The notes beneath the pieces are model-generated. The model was not told where the DNA came from. It searched no databases and saw nothing but the letters and a program-made list of their open reading frames with translations. 64,000 bases of DNA, from positions 4,278,001 to 4,342,000 of the forward strand of contig NZ_AP023362.1 in NCBI RefSeq assembly GCF_018326285.1. Reading direction: 5' to 3'. Each line of letters opens with the position of its first letter. The stretch's first letter is position 1. Origin of the DNA: Mycolicibacterium sp. TY81. Lineage in GTDB: Bacteria; Actinomycetota; Actinomycetes; Mycobacteriales; Mycobacteriaceae. A program made the position numbers and the translations under genes. Of the stretch, positions 55,848-64,000 are shown in pieces.

Positions 55848-56806
55848 CGATACCACCCGGGAAGCTCGCTGGGCCGCAGATCGGTGGTGTCCCCCGGCCG
55901 GGTCAGCGTCAGCACGGCCCGCACGATCTCGGGGCGCGCGGCCAACGCGTCGGCGATGGCGTTGAGCCGTGCGGCGACGTTCGATTCGGCCGCGTCACCG
56001 ACGAGGTCGACGGCGGCGACGAGGTAGATCCGGTTCGCCCCAACCCATTCCATGTGCAGATAGCTGACCCGCTCGATGTCGTGATGGTCCAGCAGGGCCA
56101 GCAGCGCGTTGTTGCGCGCAAGCGGCGTGACCGTCTCCCCCGTCAGGAAATCCATGTTGCGCTCGATGAGGAACAGCGCCACGCCCCCGAGCAGCAGACC
56201 GACCAGGATCGAGCCGATGGCGTCCCAGACCGCGTTGCCGGTGAGCTGGTGCGCCAAGATGCCGCACGTCGCGAGCACGATGCCGATGAGGGCCGAGAGG
56301 TCCTCGGCGAAGACGGCCCGCAGCATGGGGTTCGACGTGACGCGGATATAGCGCAACGGATGGATCCGCCGTTCGAGAGCGCCGGACTTCGTCTGCGAAA
56401 ACGCTTGCAGGAAAGACGATCCCTCCAACACGAACGAAACCGCGAGCACCGCATAGGCCCAGCCGTAGGACGTCGCCTCGGCTTCGCCTTTGAGGGACTG
56501 GATGCCGTGCCAGATCGACACCACGGCGCCGACGGTGAACAGGCCGAAAGCCGCGAACATCGACCAGATGTAGCCCGCGCGGCCGTAACCCAGCCGATGT
56601 TGGGCATCGGCCGGCTTGTCCGACTGGCGGGTGCCGATGAGCAGGAACACCTCATTACCGGTGTCCGCCCAGGAATGCGCGGACTCGGCGAGCATCGACG
56701 CGCTGCCCGTGACGACGGCGGCGACGGTCTTGGCCACCGCGATCAGGGCGTTGGCACCGAGTGCGACGACCACCGTGAGGAAGCTGTTGTCGTCCGATCC
56801 ACTCAT
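55844..56806 (-). CDS. Cation diffusion facilitator (Zn/metal efflux) protein
   Basis: 320 residues from ATG 56806. Six transmembrane segments; metal-site motif [11 protein letters not shown] in helix 2 and [12 protein letters not shown] in helix 5, the pattern of the ZnT9/CzcD-like CDF branch; a C-terminal cytoplasmic ferredoxin-like domain ([22 protein letters not shown]). It exports divalent metal in exchange for protons. Upstream is the WS/DGAT gene on the same strand, 20 bases away, so co-transcription is possible. Confidence 0.82.
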   Translation of the reverse strand: MSGSDDNSFLTVVVALGANALIAVAKTVAAVVTGSASMLAESAHSWADTGNEVFLLIGTRQSDKPADAQHRLGYGRAGYIWSMFAAFGLFTVGAVVSIWHGIQSLKGEAEATSYGWAYAVLAVSFVLEGSSFLQAFSQTKSGALERRIHPLRYIRVTSNPMLRAVFAEDLSALIGIVLATCGILAHQLTGNAVWDAIGSILVGLLLGGVALFLIERNMDFLTGETVTPLARNNALLALLDHHDIERVSYLHMEWVGANRIYLVAAVDLVGDAAESNVAARLNAIADALAARPEIVRAVLTLTRPGDTTDLRPSELPGWYR

Positions 56807-56826
56807 GCCCTGAACACTAGAGCCCG

Positions 56827-58359
56827 TCAGTAGGCGTCGCCGGGTTGCACGATGCGGACCGGTCCACGCCGCGGCGCCGGGGGTTGCGGCTCCTGCACCC
56901 ATTCGGCGCCACTGGCCGCCATCAGCCGGCCGATCTCATCGATGTGCATGTCGGCCAGGTCCCACACGTCGGGCACCAGCTCGCGGTCGACGATGAAGCC
57001 GAAGTCCAGCCGGTCCAGATAGCTCACCACGGTGATGTTCAGTCCCTGTCCTTCGGTGACGATCGACACCGGGAACTGATGGACCAGCTGCGCGCCTGCG
57101 AAGTACAGCGGCTTGCGCGGACCGGGCACGTTCGAGATCACCAGGTTGAACGGCGTGGCCGCGATCCGGTGCGCCAGCCCGAAGCGGGACGCCAGCCGCA
57201 TGGCGGACGTCGACAGCACCGGTGCCGAGACCTGCGCCATGTCGCCGAGTTGGCTGGCGGGCACCAGGTCCAGCAGACGCTTGGCGTCGAGCATGGCCTC
57301 GCGGCAGCGGGCCACGCGCTCGAGCGGGTCCGCGCAGTCGGTCGGCAGTTCGGGGAAGATCGCGGACACCCGGTTGGTCCACGGGTCCTCCTCGTCGCCG
57401 GTACGGATCGACACCGGCACCATGGCGCGCAGCGGACCGTCGGGCAGCGCGTCGTGGGCGAGCAGGTAGCTGCGCAGGCCGCCGGCGCAGATCGCCATGA
57501 CGATGTCGTTGACCGTGCCGCCGGTTGCGGTCTTGAGTTGCTTGACGTTTTCCAGCGACGCGGTGCGCATGGCGAACCGGCGATGCCCGGTGATGGGCTT
57601 GTTCCACGGCGTCGGCGGCGCCGCCGAGGTGGGCAGCGGAATCTTCGGGCCGTCTTCTTTGCCAAGGCGCGCAATGGCTTTGATGGCCGAACCGGCCTTG
57701 CTGGCGGCGCTGCCGATGCTGTCGATGCCGGCCGCGTCGGCGAGCTGGCCGACCAGCCGGGTCTGGAACCGCAATGCCTTGACCGGATGGCCCGCCAGGT
57801 TGATGACGGCGCGGCGGAGCAGATCGATATCGCTGGGTAGCGGCTCGGCTTCCCACGCCCGGCCGGGAGCGGGCGGCGTGGCGTTCGGATCGGTGTCGGT
57901 CAGGATGTTGAGCATCAACTGCCCGGCGGCGCCGTCGATGGTGGCGTGGTGATACTTCGTCAGCATCGCCCAGTTCCCGTCGTCCAGGCCATCGATGACG
58001 TAGACCTCCCACAGCGGCCGGCTCCGGTCCATCGGGCGGCCGACGATGCGCGACACCTGGTCTGCCAGCTGATCGACCATTCCCGGTCGGGCCAAATGGA
58101 TTTCGCGGATGTGGAAGTCCAGATCGAAGTTCGGGTCGTCCGCCCAGTAGGGATGGTCGAGACCCAGCGGCACCTCGACCAGTCGCCGCCGCAGTGGTTC
58201 GAGCTCACCGATGAGCGACGCGTACTTGGCGTGCACGGCCGCGTAGGGGTCGAACTCCTCGCTGGGCCGCTCGAAGATCATCAGCCCGGTGACGTGACCG
58301 AACGTCGTCGGCGTCTCCAGGTAGAGGAAGGTGGCGTCCATGCCGCTGAGCTGCTTCAC
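56827..58359 (-). CDS. Wax ester synthase / diacylglycerol acyltransferase (WS/DGAT), second copy
   Basis: 510 residues. [17 protein letters not shown] start typical of the family, catalytic HHATIDG (HHxxxDG), [12 protein letters not shown] near the C-terminus and a Pro-rich end. It esterifies acyl-CoA to diacylglycerol or long alcohols. Together with the copy at 21934 it gives this region two storage-lipid synthases of different subgroups. An SDR gene is 30 bases upstream. Confidence 0.88.
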   Translation of the reverse strand: MKQLSGMDATFLYLETPTTFGHVTGLMIFERPSEEFDPYAAVHAKYASLIGELEPLRRRLVEVPLGLDHPYWADDPNFDLDFHIREIHLARPGMVDQLADQVSRIVGRPMDRSRPLWEVYVIDGLDDGNWAMLTKYHHATIDGAAGQLMLNILTDTDPNATPPAPGRAWEAEPLPSDIDLLRRAVINLAGHPVKALRFQTRLVGQLADAAGIDSIGSAASKAGSAIKAIARLGKEDGPKIPLPTSAAPPTPWNKPITGHRRFAMRTASLENVKQLKTATGGTVNDIVMAICAGGLRSYLLAHDALPDGPLRAMVPVSIRTGDEEDPWTNRVSAIFPELPTDCADPLERVARCREAMLDAKRLLDLVPASQLGDMAQVSAPVLSTSAMRLASRFGLAHRIAATPFNLVISNVPGPRKPLYFAGAQLVHQFPVSIVTEGQGLNITVVSYLDRLDFGFIVDRELVPDVWDLADMHIDEIGRLMAASGAEWVQEPQPPAPRRGPVRIVQPGDAY

Positions 58360-58389
58360 GAGTGTTCTTCTCCTTGTTGGGTTTCCAGC

Positions 58390-59172
58390 TCAGCTGGTGA
58401 GCAAGCCACCCTCGACGGGCAGGGTGATTCCGGTGACGTAGCTGCTGGCGTCGCTGGCCAGGAAGATCAGTGCGGCGCTGAGTTCCTCTGTGCGCCCGAG
58501 CCTTCCGGCCAGGGTCCGGGGCAGGACGGTGGTTTCGAAGTAGCCGTCCGCATACTGATCGGTCATCTCGGAGGCGAAGAATCCCGGCGCCAGGGCATTG
58601 ACGCGGATGCCCTTGCGTCCCGTCCACTGCTGGGCGAGGTCGCGCGTCAGGCCGATCAGGCCCGCCTTCGATGACGCGTAGGCCGCCTGCGGGAGGCCCG
58701 CGGTGGTCAGGCCGAGAATGCTGCTGACGTTGATGATCGAGCTGCCGGGCTGCATGTGGGTGGCACACGCTTGCGCCATCCAGTAACACCCGTTCAGGTT
58801 CAGGTCGATGACGGACCGGAACTGCTCGGGCGTTTCGCGCGTCGCCGGGACGGCCGTGCCCACTCCCGCATTGTTCACCAGAATGTCGACCCGTCCGAAG
58901 GAATCGACCGCAGCTTGTACGAGGGCCTTGCAGTCGTCCGGATTGGTGACGTCGGTGCGCACGGCGACGGCCCGGCGACCGGCGGCTTCCACCAACGCCT
59001 TGGTCTCGGCCAGCCGGTCTTCTCGACGCGCACCGAGCACGACGTCGGCGCCGGCCTGCGCCAATGCCTGCGCGAATCCGACGCCGAGGCCGCTCGAGGC
59101 GCCGGTGACGACCGCGACGCGGCCATCGAGACGGAAGAGATCAAGGATCGAAGCTGCGTCGCTCTGGGTCAC
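58390..59172 (-). CDS. Short-chain dehydrogenase/reductase
   Basis: 260 residues: TGASSGLGVGFAQALAQAGA, GARREDRL (NADP-type), NNAGVGTAVPA, catalytic S...YASSKAGLIGL. General 3-oxoacyl-ACP-reductase-like SDR; substrate unknown. It lies upstream of the WS/DGAT gene and diverges from the TetR-type gene at 59267, whose palindrome at 59215 may control both. Confidence 0.8.
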   Translation of the reverse strand: MTQSDAASILDLFRLDGRVAVVTGASSGLGVGFAQALAQAGADVVLGARREDRLAETKALVEAAGRRAVAVRTDVTNPDDCKALVQAAVDSFGRVDILVNNAGVGTAVPATRETPEQFRSVIDLNLNGCYWMAQACATHMQPGSSIINVSSILGLTTAGLPQAAYASSKAGLIGLTRDLAQQWTGRKGIRVNALAPGFFASEMTDQYADGYFETTVLPRTLAGRLGRTEELSAALIFLASDASSYVTGITLPVEGGLLTS

Positions 59173-59214
59173 TCGTGCATCATATCTAGATACGTTGCAC
59201 AGACGAGACTGATC

Positions 59215-59226
59215 GAGATATATCTC
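59215..59226. promoter_or_regulatory. 12-bp palindrome, candidate TetR-type operator
   Basis: GAGATATATCTC is self-complementary and lies between the divergent SDR and TetR-type genes (starts 59172 and 59267-59285). Likely autoregulatory site. Confidence 0.45.
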
Positions 59227-59266
59227 ACTCAGACATCAGCCGCTACCATGATGCGGATACGGCGAG

Positions 59267-59884
59267 ATGAACAGGAGGTGTGCCATCAGCGAGACACCGT
59301 TGGGTCGCATGCTCGCGTCGACAGACCGGCGCCCCGACCCACTCGAGGCGTTCCGCATCGCGCGCCGCTGGTTCATCGAGGGTCGCCGCATCGAAATGCA
59401 GGAACTGGCAACCGAACTCGGCATCAACCGGGCCACACTGTTCCGCTGGGTCGGCGGGCGCGACGAACTGATCGCGGAAATCCTGTGGTCGCTGGCCGAG
59501 CCCACACTCCAGGCCTCTGTCGACGCGGCACCCGGGCACGGCGCCGCGCACATCGCACGGGCCGTCGGCCACTTCGCCACCGTGATCGACGAGGCCGGCT
59601 TCTTCCAGGCGTTCCTGCGGCGCGAACCCGAACGCGCCCTACGGATTCTGGCCACCCGTGCCGGGACGTTGCAGGGCCGCCTCGTCAGCGCGATCGAAGA
59701 GCTACTCAACGACGAGATCGCCGCGGGTCAACTGGACCCGCCGCTGCCCCCGCGCGACCTCGCGTTCCTCATCGTCCGCATCGTGGAGTCGTTCCTCTAC
59801 GCCGACATCATCACCGGCGAACCGCTGGAGGTCGGCAAGGCCGAGCAGGCCATCGGCGCGCTGCTGGGCCGCCGACCCACGTAA
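59267..59884 (+). CDS. TetR/QsdR-type transcriptional regulator
   Basis: About 200 residues. HTH region RRIEMQELATELGINRATLFRWVGGRDELIAEILW and a QsdR-like C-terminal helical domain. ATG 59267 is in frame but a perfect AGGAGG (59273-59278) lies downstream of it, ideally spaced from an in-frame ATC at 59285 (ISETPLGR), where homologous starts would be expected to read MSETP. The next ATG is 59309. The start is therefore uncertain. Likely regulates the divergent SDR. Confidence 0.75.
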   Translation: MNRRCAISETPLGRMLASTDRRPDPLEAFRIARRWFIEGRRIEMQELATELGINRATLFRWVGGRDELIAEILWSLAEPTLQASVDAAPGHGAAHIARAVGHFATVIDEAGFFQAFLRREPERALRILATRAGTLQGRLVSAIEELLNDEIAAGQLDPPLPPRDLAFLIVRIVESFLYADIITGEPLEVGKAEQAIGALLGRRPT

Positions 59885-59888
59885 TTCC

Positions 59889-60176
59889 CTACCGCCCGGG
59901 GCCCATGGGTCCGGGCACAGCCGGCACCGGCGGTGGATTGGGAATCGTCACGCTGGGCGGCGGCACCGTGACGGTGACGGTGCTGGTGCTGGCCCGCGTC
60001 GACGGGGTCGTCGGCGGCGTCGACGGACCGACCGGAACTCCCGGGATGATCTCCGTCGAAGTCACCGTCGTGCTCGTGCTGGAGGTGGGCTGCGACGGCG
60101 GTGGCGACTCGTCCGAACAGGCGCTTGCACCGAGAGCAACTGCTGCCACGGACACGACGACGATGGACCTCAACAT
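59889..60176 (-). CDS. Small putative lipoprotein
   Basis: 95 residues from ATG 60176. A hydrophobic leader (IVVVSVAAVALGA) runs into the lipobox-like ASAC (Cys 20), followed by a Ser/Pro/Thr-rich mature part ending PAVPGPMGPGR. Such short disordered lipoproteins are common in mycobacteria and lack known function. It lies antisense-adjacent to the TetR-type gene (5 bases between stops). Confidence 0.55.
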   Translation of the reverse strand: MLRSIVVVSVAAVALGASACSDESPPPSQPTSSTSTTVTSTEIIPGVPVGPSTPPTTPSTRASTSTVTVTVPPPSVTIPNPPPVPAVPGPMGPGR

Positions 60177-60226
60177 GATTGCCGAATGCCCGTTCATTCG
60201 AACCGGTAAACCCGGACAGACACAAA

Positions 60227-60256
60227 ACTGCCCCCTCCCGGAGGAAAGGGGCAGCT
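60227..60256. terminator. AACTGCCCC-type hairpin ahead of fadA6's 3' end
   Basis: ACTGCCCCCTCC pairs imperfectly with GGAGGAAAGGGGCAG. It lies 16 bases past the stop of the minus-strand fadA6 gene and resembles the hairpins at 10935 and 34216. Confidence 0.65.
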
Positions 60257-60271
60257 TCGTCGTGCGTGATA

Positions 60272-61426
60272 TCAGAGGCGCTCGATGATGGTGACGTTGG
60301 CGGTGCCGCCGCCCTCGCACATCGTCTGCAGGCCGTAGCGGCCGCCCGTGCGCTCCAGCTCGTTGAGCATGGTGGCGAACAGCTTGGCACCGGTGGCGCC
60401 GAGCGGGTGGCCCAGCGCGATGCCGCCGCCGTTGGGGTTCACCTTCGCCAGGTCGACGCCCAGCTCCTTGGCCCACGCCAGTACGACGGATGCGAACGCC
60501 TCGTTGATCTCGACGACGTCGATGTCGTCCATGGTCAGGCCGGTCTTCTCCAGCGCGTACTTGGTCGCGGGGATCGGGCCGGTCAGCATCTTCACCGGGT
60601 CGTCGCCGCGGCAGCTGATGTGGTGGATGCGGGCCCGCGGCTTGAGGCCGTGCGCCTTGACCGCTGCCTCGGAGGCCAGCAGCGTTGCCGACGCGCCATC
60701 CGAAATCTGGCTGGCCAGCGCGGCGGTCAGCCGGCCGCCCTCGACCAGAACCTTCAGCGAGGCCAGCTTCTCGCGGGTGCTCTCGCGCGGGCCCTCGTCG
60801 ACCTTGAAGCCGTCGACCGGGATGATCTCGTTGTCGAAGCGGCCCTCACGGATCGCGGTGAACGCCCGCTGGTGGCTGTTGAATGCGAACTCTTCCATGT
60901 CTTCGCGGGAGATGTCCCACTGCTCGGCGATCATCTCGGCGCCGCGGAACTGCGAAATCTCCTGGTCGCCATAGCGTTCCACCCAGCGCTTCGACTCGTT
61001 GGTCGGCGAGGTGAAGCCGAACTGCTCACCGACGATCATCGCCGAGCTGATCGGAATCTGGCTCATGTTCTGGATGCCGGCGGCCAGGATCAGGTCGGCG
61101 GTGCCGGACATGATGGCCTGCGCGCCAAAGGAAATGGCCTGCTGCGAGGAACCACACTGCCGGTCGACGGTGGTGCCGGGCACGCCCTCGTCGTAGCCGG
61201 CGGCGAGCCAGGTCAGGCGGCCGATGTTGCCGGCCTGCCCACCGATGGCGTCGACGCAGCCCACGATGACGTCGTCGAACGCGGCGGGGTCGACGTCGTT
61301 GCGCGCGAAGATCCCGCGGTACACCTCCACACCGAGATCGATCGGGTGGTAACCGGAGAGGCCACCGCCCTTCTTGCCGACGGCGGTGCGCACAGCATCG
61401 ATGACGTACGCCTCAGATGCGGCCAT
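60272..61426 (-). CDS. fadA6: Thiolase FadA6
   Basis: 384 residues. Thiolase motifs: DRQCGSSQQ (catalytic Cys), GHPLGATGAKL (His) and TMCEGGGTANV (second Cys). FadA6 thiolyses the MOODA-CoA-derived product of ring C/D degradation. It corresponds to Rv3556c; 45 bases upstream is kstR2 on the same strand, so both are likely under the KstR2 operator at 62089. Confidence 0.92.
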   Translation of the reverse strand: MAASEAYVIDAVRTAVGKKGGGLSGYHPIDLGVEVYRGIFARNDVDPAAFDDVIVGCVDAIGGQAGNIGRLTWLAAGYDEGVPGTTVDRQCGSSQQAISFGAQAIMSGTADLILAAGIQNMSQIPISSAMIVGEQFGFTSPTNESKRWVERYGDQEISQFRGAEMIAEQWDISREDMEEFAFNSHQRAFTAIREGRFDNEIIPVDGFKVDEGPRESTREKLASLKVLVEGGRLTAALASQISDGASATLLASEAAVKAHGLKPRARIHHISCRGDDPVKMLTGPIPATKYALEKTGLTMDDIDVVEINEAFASVVLAWAKELGVDLAKVNPNGGGIALGHPLGATGAKLFATMLNELERTGGRYGLQTMCEGGGTANVTIIERL

Positions 61427-61470
61427 TTCTCATCTCCTTCTTTGGGTGAAACTCGTTTGGCGGCAAGGCG

Positions 61471-62073
61471 TTACGGGGCTACCGCGACGCCGCCGAGCAC
61501 GATGGTCAGGTAGTGCTGACCGACGTCTTCCGCGGTCAACTTGCCGCCCGGCTGGTACCAGCGCACCGACACCCACGTGGTGTCACGGATGAACCGGTAA
61601 ACCAGGTCGACATTCAGGTCGGACCGGAAGACGCCTTCGGCCATGCCCTGCTTCAGAACATCGACCCACATCTTGCGCTGCTGGCGGTTGCGTTCGTCGA
61701 CGAAGGCGAACTGCGGCAGGACCCCGAGCCGCTTGGCCTCGTCCTGATAGATGACGACCTGCGCGTGCCGGTGCTCGATGGCATCGAACGACGCCATGAA
61801 CAAACCCTTGAAACGCGCCAGCGGATCGGGCTCGGTGGCGATGATGTGCTCGTACCGGGTGAACAGCCAATCGAGGAAGTCACGCATGACCTCTTCGACC
61901 ATCTGTTCCTTCGATTTGAAGTGATGGTAGAGACTGCCTGACAGGATTCCTGCCGAGTCTGCGATGTCCCGGACAGTGGTTGCCTTCAGCCCACGCTCAG
62001 CGAACATCGCCGCGGCGAGCTGAAGAAGCTCGTCGCGCCTGGTCGCGGGTTGACTGGGCGATGGAGACGCCAT
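61471..62073 (-). CDS. kstR2: TetR-family repressor KstR2
   Basis: 200 residues from ATG 62073 (a GTG two codons earlier is possible); 200 is the length I recall for Rv3557c. The HTH is LLQLAAAMFAERGLKATTVRDIADSAG and LYHHFKSKEQ, followed by a ligand domain. KstR2 represses the HIP-CoA (CD-ring) catabolic genes and is released by HIP-CoA. Its operator, ACCAAGCGCTTGTT, lies 15 bases upstream, indicating autoregulation. The 5' part is duplicated at 62910-63112. Confidence 0.93.
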   Translation of the reverse strand: MASPSPSQPATRRDELLQLAAAMFAERGLKATTVRDIADSAGILSGSLYHHFKSKEQMVEEVMRDFLDWLFTRYEHIIATEPDPLARFKGLFMASFDAIEHRHAQVVIYQDEAKRLGVLPQFAFVDERNRQQRKMWVDVLKQGMAEGVFRSDLNVDLVYRFIRDTTWVSVRWYQPGGKLTAEDVGQHYLTIVLGGVAVAP

Positions 62074-62108
62074 CGACACAGCATAGCAACCAAGCGCTTG
62101 TTAGGTCG
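61903..62108. repeat. Copy 1 of a 200-bp direct repeat (kstR2 5' end and operator)
   Basis: Bases 61903-62108, covering the first third of kstR2 and its operator, recur at about 62910-63120 in the same orientation with only scattered differences (estimated above 90% identity by eye). Confidence 0.85.
62089..62102. promoter_or_regulatory. KstR2 operator at the kstR2 promoter
   Basis: ACCAAGCGCTTGTT matches ANCAAGNNCTTGNT, 15 bases upstream of the kstR2 ATG. Confidence 0.92.
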
Positions 62109-62230
62109 ATTGTGGAGGCTGGTGACTGTCGCCACTAGCCATTTCCCCGCCGAAACTGAGCTTGATGGCGAGAAATCGCCTAAATATCGCCATCTTCCTC
62201 ACGTTCGACGAGGTGGCGGCGCAATAGTCT

Positions 62231-62851
62231 GTGGAGGTGGGGGACATCGCTGTCGGGGCGTTCGTGGTCGGGCTTGTCGTCATGGCCGTCGCCGCGTTCC
62301 GAGACGATCCGGCCACGGCCGCCCGCATCTATTGGACCGGTGCGGCCATCACCACGGCGGCGGCAACCCTCATCGGCATCCCGCGCGGCTGGTCAGGAGC
62401 GCTCGAGGGGCTTCTCCTCTCCGTGTGCTTGATCCTGTTGTGCACGTACGTCCGGACGCCGTATCTCAAGGTCGGAGGGAAGACCCGAACGCTATTCAGC
62501 GCCGAGCCCGAGCCCTACGGCATGAACCTCAGCACGCCGAAGACGTGGTGGCTGCTCGTGGTCGTGGCGATAGTTTTCATGTACCCGGTGCTCGCCTTCG
62601 TCGACGACGGTGTGCGCGATTGGAAATTGGTCGCCTATGTCGCAGGCACGGTCCTCGTCGGCATGCGGTTCGGCTACCTCGACCGACTCCTCGGCCACCC
62701 GATTACGGCCGGCCAATACATCCAGTTCGGGCTCGTCTCGATTCTGACGATCGCGCTCTTCCCACTGGGGTACCTGGCGATGTACTACGGCGGACGGCAT
62801 TGGATCACGAAAACTACCGCGTACGAACGACAAGCGCGTCGTCGAACGTGA
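62231..62851 (+). CDS. Polytopic membrane protein of unknown function
   Basis: 206 residues from GTG 62231 (GTG 62237 also possible). About five hydrophobic segments: IAVGAFVVGLVVMAVAAF, IYWTGAAITTAAATLIG, LLLSVCLILLCTYV, WWLLVVVAIVFMYPVLAFV and a last pair around IQFGLVSILTIALFPLGYLAMYY. No recognised domain. The stop codon lies inside the inverted repeat at 62843-62899. It fills the space between the two kstR2 5' copies and so is probably an insertion. Confidence 0.6.
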   Translation: MEVGDIAVGAFVVGLVVMAVAAFRDDPATAARIYWTGAAITTAAATLIGIPRGWSGALEGLLLSVCLILLCTYVRTPYLKVGGKTRTLFSAEPEPYGMNLSTPKTWWLLVVVAIVFMYPVLAFVDDGVRDWKLVAYVAGTVLVGMRFGYLDRLLGHPITAGQYIQFGLVSILTIALFPLGYLAMYYGGRHWITKTTAYERQARRRT

Positions 62852-63080
62852 GCTTGTGTGCGAAGAATCGCAAATTTTTCGCACACAAGCTCACGTTCGG
62901 CGCGGGAAACTGTTCCTTCGATTTGAAGTGCTGGTAGCGACTGCCTGACAGGATTCCTGCCGAGTCTGCGATGTCCCGGACAGTGGTTGCCTTCAGCCCA
63001 CGCTCAGCGAACATCGCTGCGGCGAGCTCAAGAAGCTCGTCGCGCCTGCTCGCGGGTTGACTGGGCGATTCAGACGCCAT
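62814..63080 (-). pseudogene. Truncated kstR2 copy (N-terminal HTH only)
   Basis: From ATG 63080, the first about 56 residues repeat KstR2 closely (MASESPSQPASRRDELLEL, then the whole HTH), with changes in the recognition-helix end (SGSRYQHF instead of SGSLYHHF). After KEQ the homology stops at 62910 and the frame runs through the inverted repeat, giving an unrelated tail of about 32 residues and losing the ligand domain. It keeps a KstR2 operator 15 bases upstream (63096-63109). A non-functional relic is most likely. Confidence 0.75.
62843..62899. repeat. Perfect 22-bp inverted repeat at the end of the membrane-protein gene
   Basis: Arms 62843-62864 and 62878-62899 are exact complements; the core is ACGTGAGCTTGTGTGCG. 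It contains the stop codon (62849-62851) and ends 10 bases before the duplicated kstR2 segment begins. Same family as 52505-52557. Confidence 0.85.
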
Positions 63081-63095
63081 CGCAACAGCATGGAA

Positions 63096-63109
63096 ACCAA
63101 GCGCTTGCT
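63096..63109. promoter_or_regulatory. KstR2 operator in the duplicated segment
   Basis: ACCAAGCGCTTGCT matches ANCAAGNNCTTGNT. It is the copy of 62089-62102 and is the nearest regulatory site to the CoA-transferase gene at 63334. Confidence 0.85.
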
Positions 63110-63333
63110 AGGGTAGGTCGGGCCGGTGTTGACTTGGCCACTACGTACACAAAGAACGAGTGCTCACAGGGGTCGCGCGCGTTGAGGCGATCGCGGCTCT
63201 GAGAGCGGGCGAGGTCACAAGCGCGGTTCTCGACCGCGACCGATAGGTGGGGTGCGTAAAGCGTCGGGCGCTGCGATTCGCAGTCCTATGCTTGCGCGCA
63301 GCACGACTTGAAATGGATGAGTAGCAGGAGATC
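63110..63333. other. Intergenic stretch before the CoA-transferase gene
   Basis: About 220 bases. The only frame with mild coding character is a 28-codon GTG frame at 63160-63246 that has no ribosome-binding site and no recognisable homology; it may be the tail of a lost gene. A GCAGGAG ribosome-binding site precedes the ATG at 63334. Confidence 0.35.

Positions 63334-64000
<667 letters not shown>

Noticed and set aside
63160..63246. 28-codon GTG frame upstream of the CoA-transferase
   Set aside because: No ribosome-binding site and no recognisable motif; too short to support.

Overview
This is a GC-rich actinobacterial chromosome segment that reads as a fast-growing Mycobacterium (Mycolicibacterium-type). 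Its backbone follows, gene for gene and mostly in order, the cholesterol/steroid catabolism cluster known from M. tuberculosis between cyp142 (Rv3518c) and kstR2 (Rv3557c). Assignments rest on protein motifs, lengths and gene order read by eye; no database search was possible.

Layout. 1-933: end of a sensor histidine kinase. 935-10920: cyp142, an acetoacetate-decarboxylase-like protein, an F420 oxidoreductase, a DUF35 protein with the thiolase-fold aldolases ltp4/ltp3, a gamma-carbonic-anhydrase-like protein and kshA. 10988-14045: sulfotransferase, SDR and DUF1214 protein. 14206-23343: an accessory block (IclR regulator, hemophore-like protein, acetyltransferase, RecQ fused to a phosphoribosyltransferase-like tail, a YcgQ/YcgR-type permease pair, two SDRs, a wax ester synthase/DGAT) where M. 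tuberculosis has PPE61/PPE62. 23505-28913: hsaF-hsaG-hsaE diverging from kstD and a MaoC hydratase. 29130-34168: a second accessory block (MPT63-like secreted protein, an EspC-like/WXG-PPE-like ESX substrate pair, a DUF2339 membrane protein) where M. tuberculosis has PPE63. 34265-42092: ltp2-chsH1-chsH2-chsE2-chsE1-cyp125 diverging from fadA5-ddn. 42269-44699: secreted histidine phosphatase and an LLM oxidoreductase. 44765-49982: two SDRs diverging from echA20-ipdA-ipdB-ipdC. 50435-60176: a long accessory block (tiny membrane protein, acyltransferase, FUSC exporter, FdhF-like oxidoreductase with a LysR regulator, cation efflux protein, second WS/DGAT, SDR, TetR-type regulator, lipoprotein). 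60272-62073: fadA6 and kstR2. 62103-64000: a duplicated 5' piece of kstR2 surrounding a membrane-protein gene, then a CoA-transferase cut by the window edge.

How it works together. CYP125/CYP142 oxidise the sterol side chain terminus. FadA5, ChsE1E2, ChsH1H2 and Ltp2 remove the side chain by beta-oxidation and aldol cleavage; Ltp3/Ltp4 and their DUF35 partner are probably further aldolases. KstD and KshA open ring B. HsaE-HsaG-HsaF process the 2-hydroxypentadienoate fragment. EchA20, IpdAB, IpdC and FadA6 break down the remaining C and D rings. Six sites match the KstR operator (TNNAACNNGTTNNA) at the divergent promoters, and three match the KstR2 operator (ANCAAGNNCTTGNT), so side-chain/AB-ring genes and CD-ring genes appear to be separate regulons.

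The most unusual signals are the kstR2 5' duplication carrying its own operator, two matching palindromes bracketing the iclR promoter, a perfect second palindrome fused to the first KstR site, the ESX substrate pair in the PPE63 position, and a set of recurring near-perfect intergenic inverted repeats.
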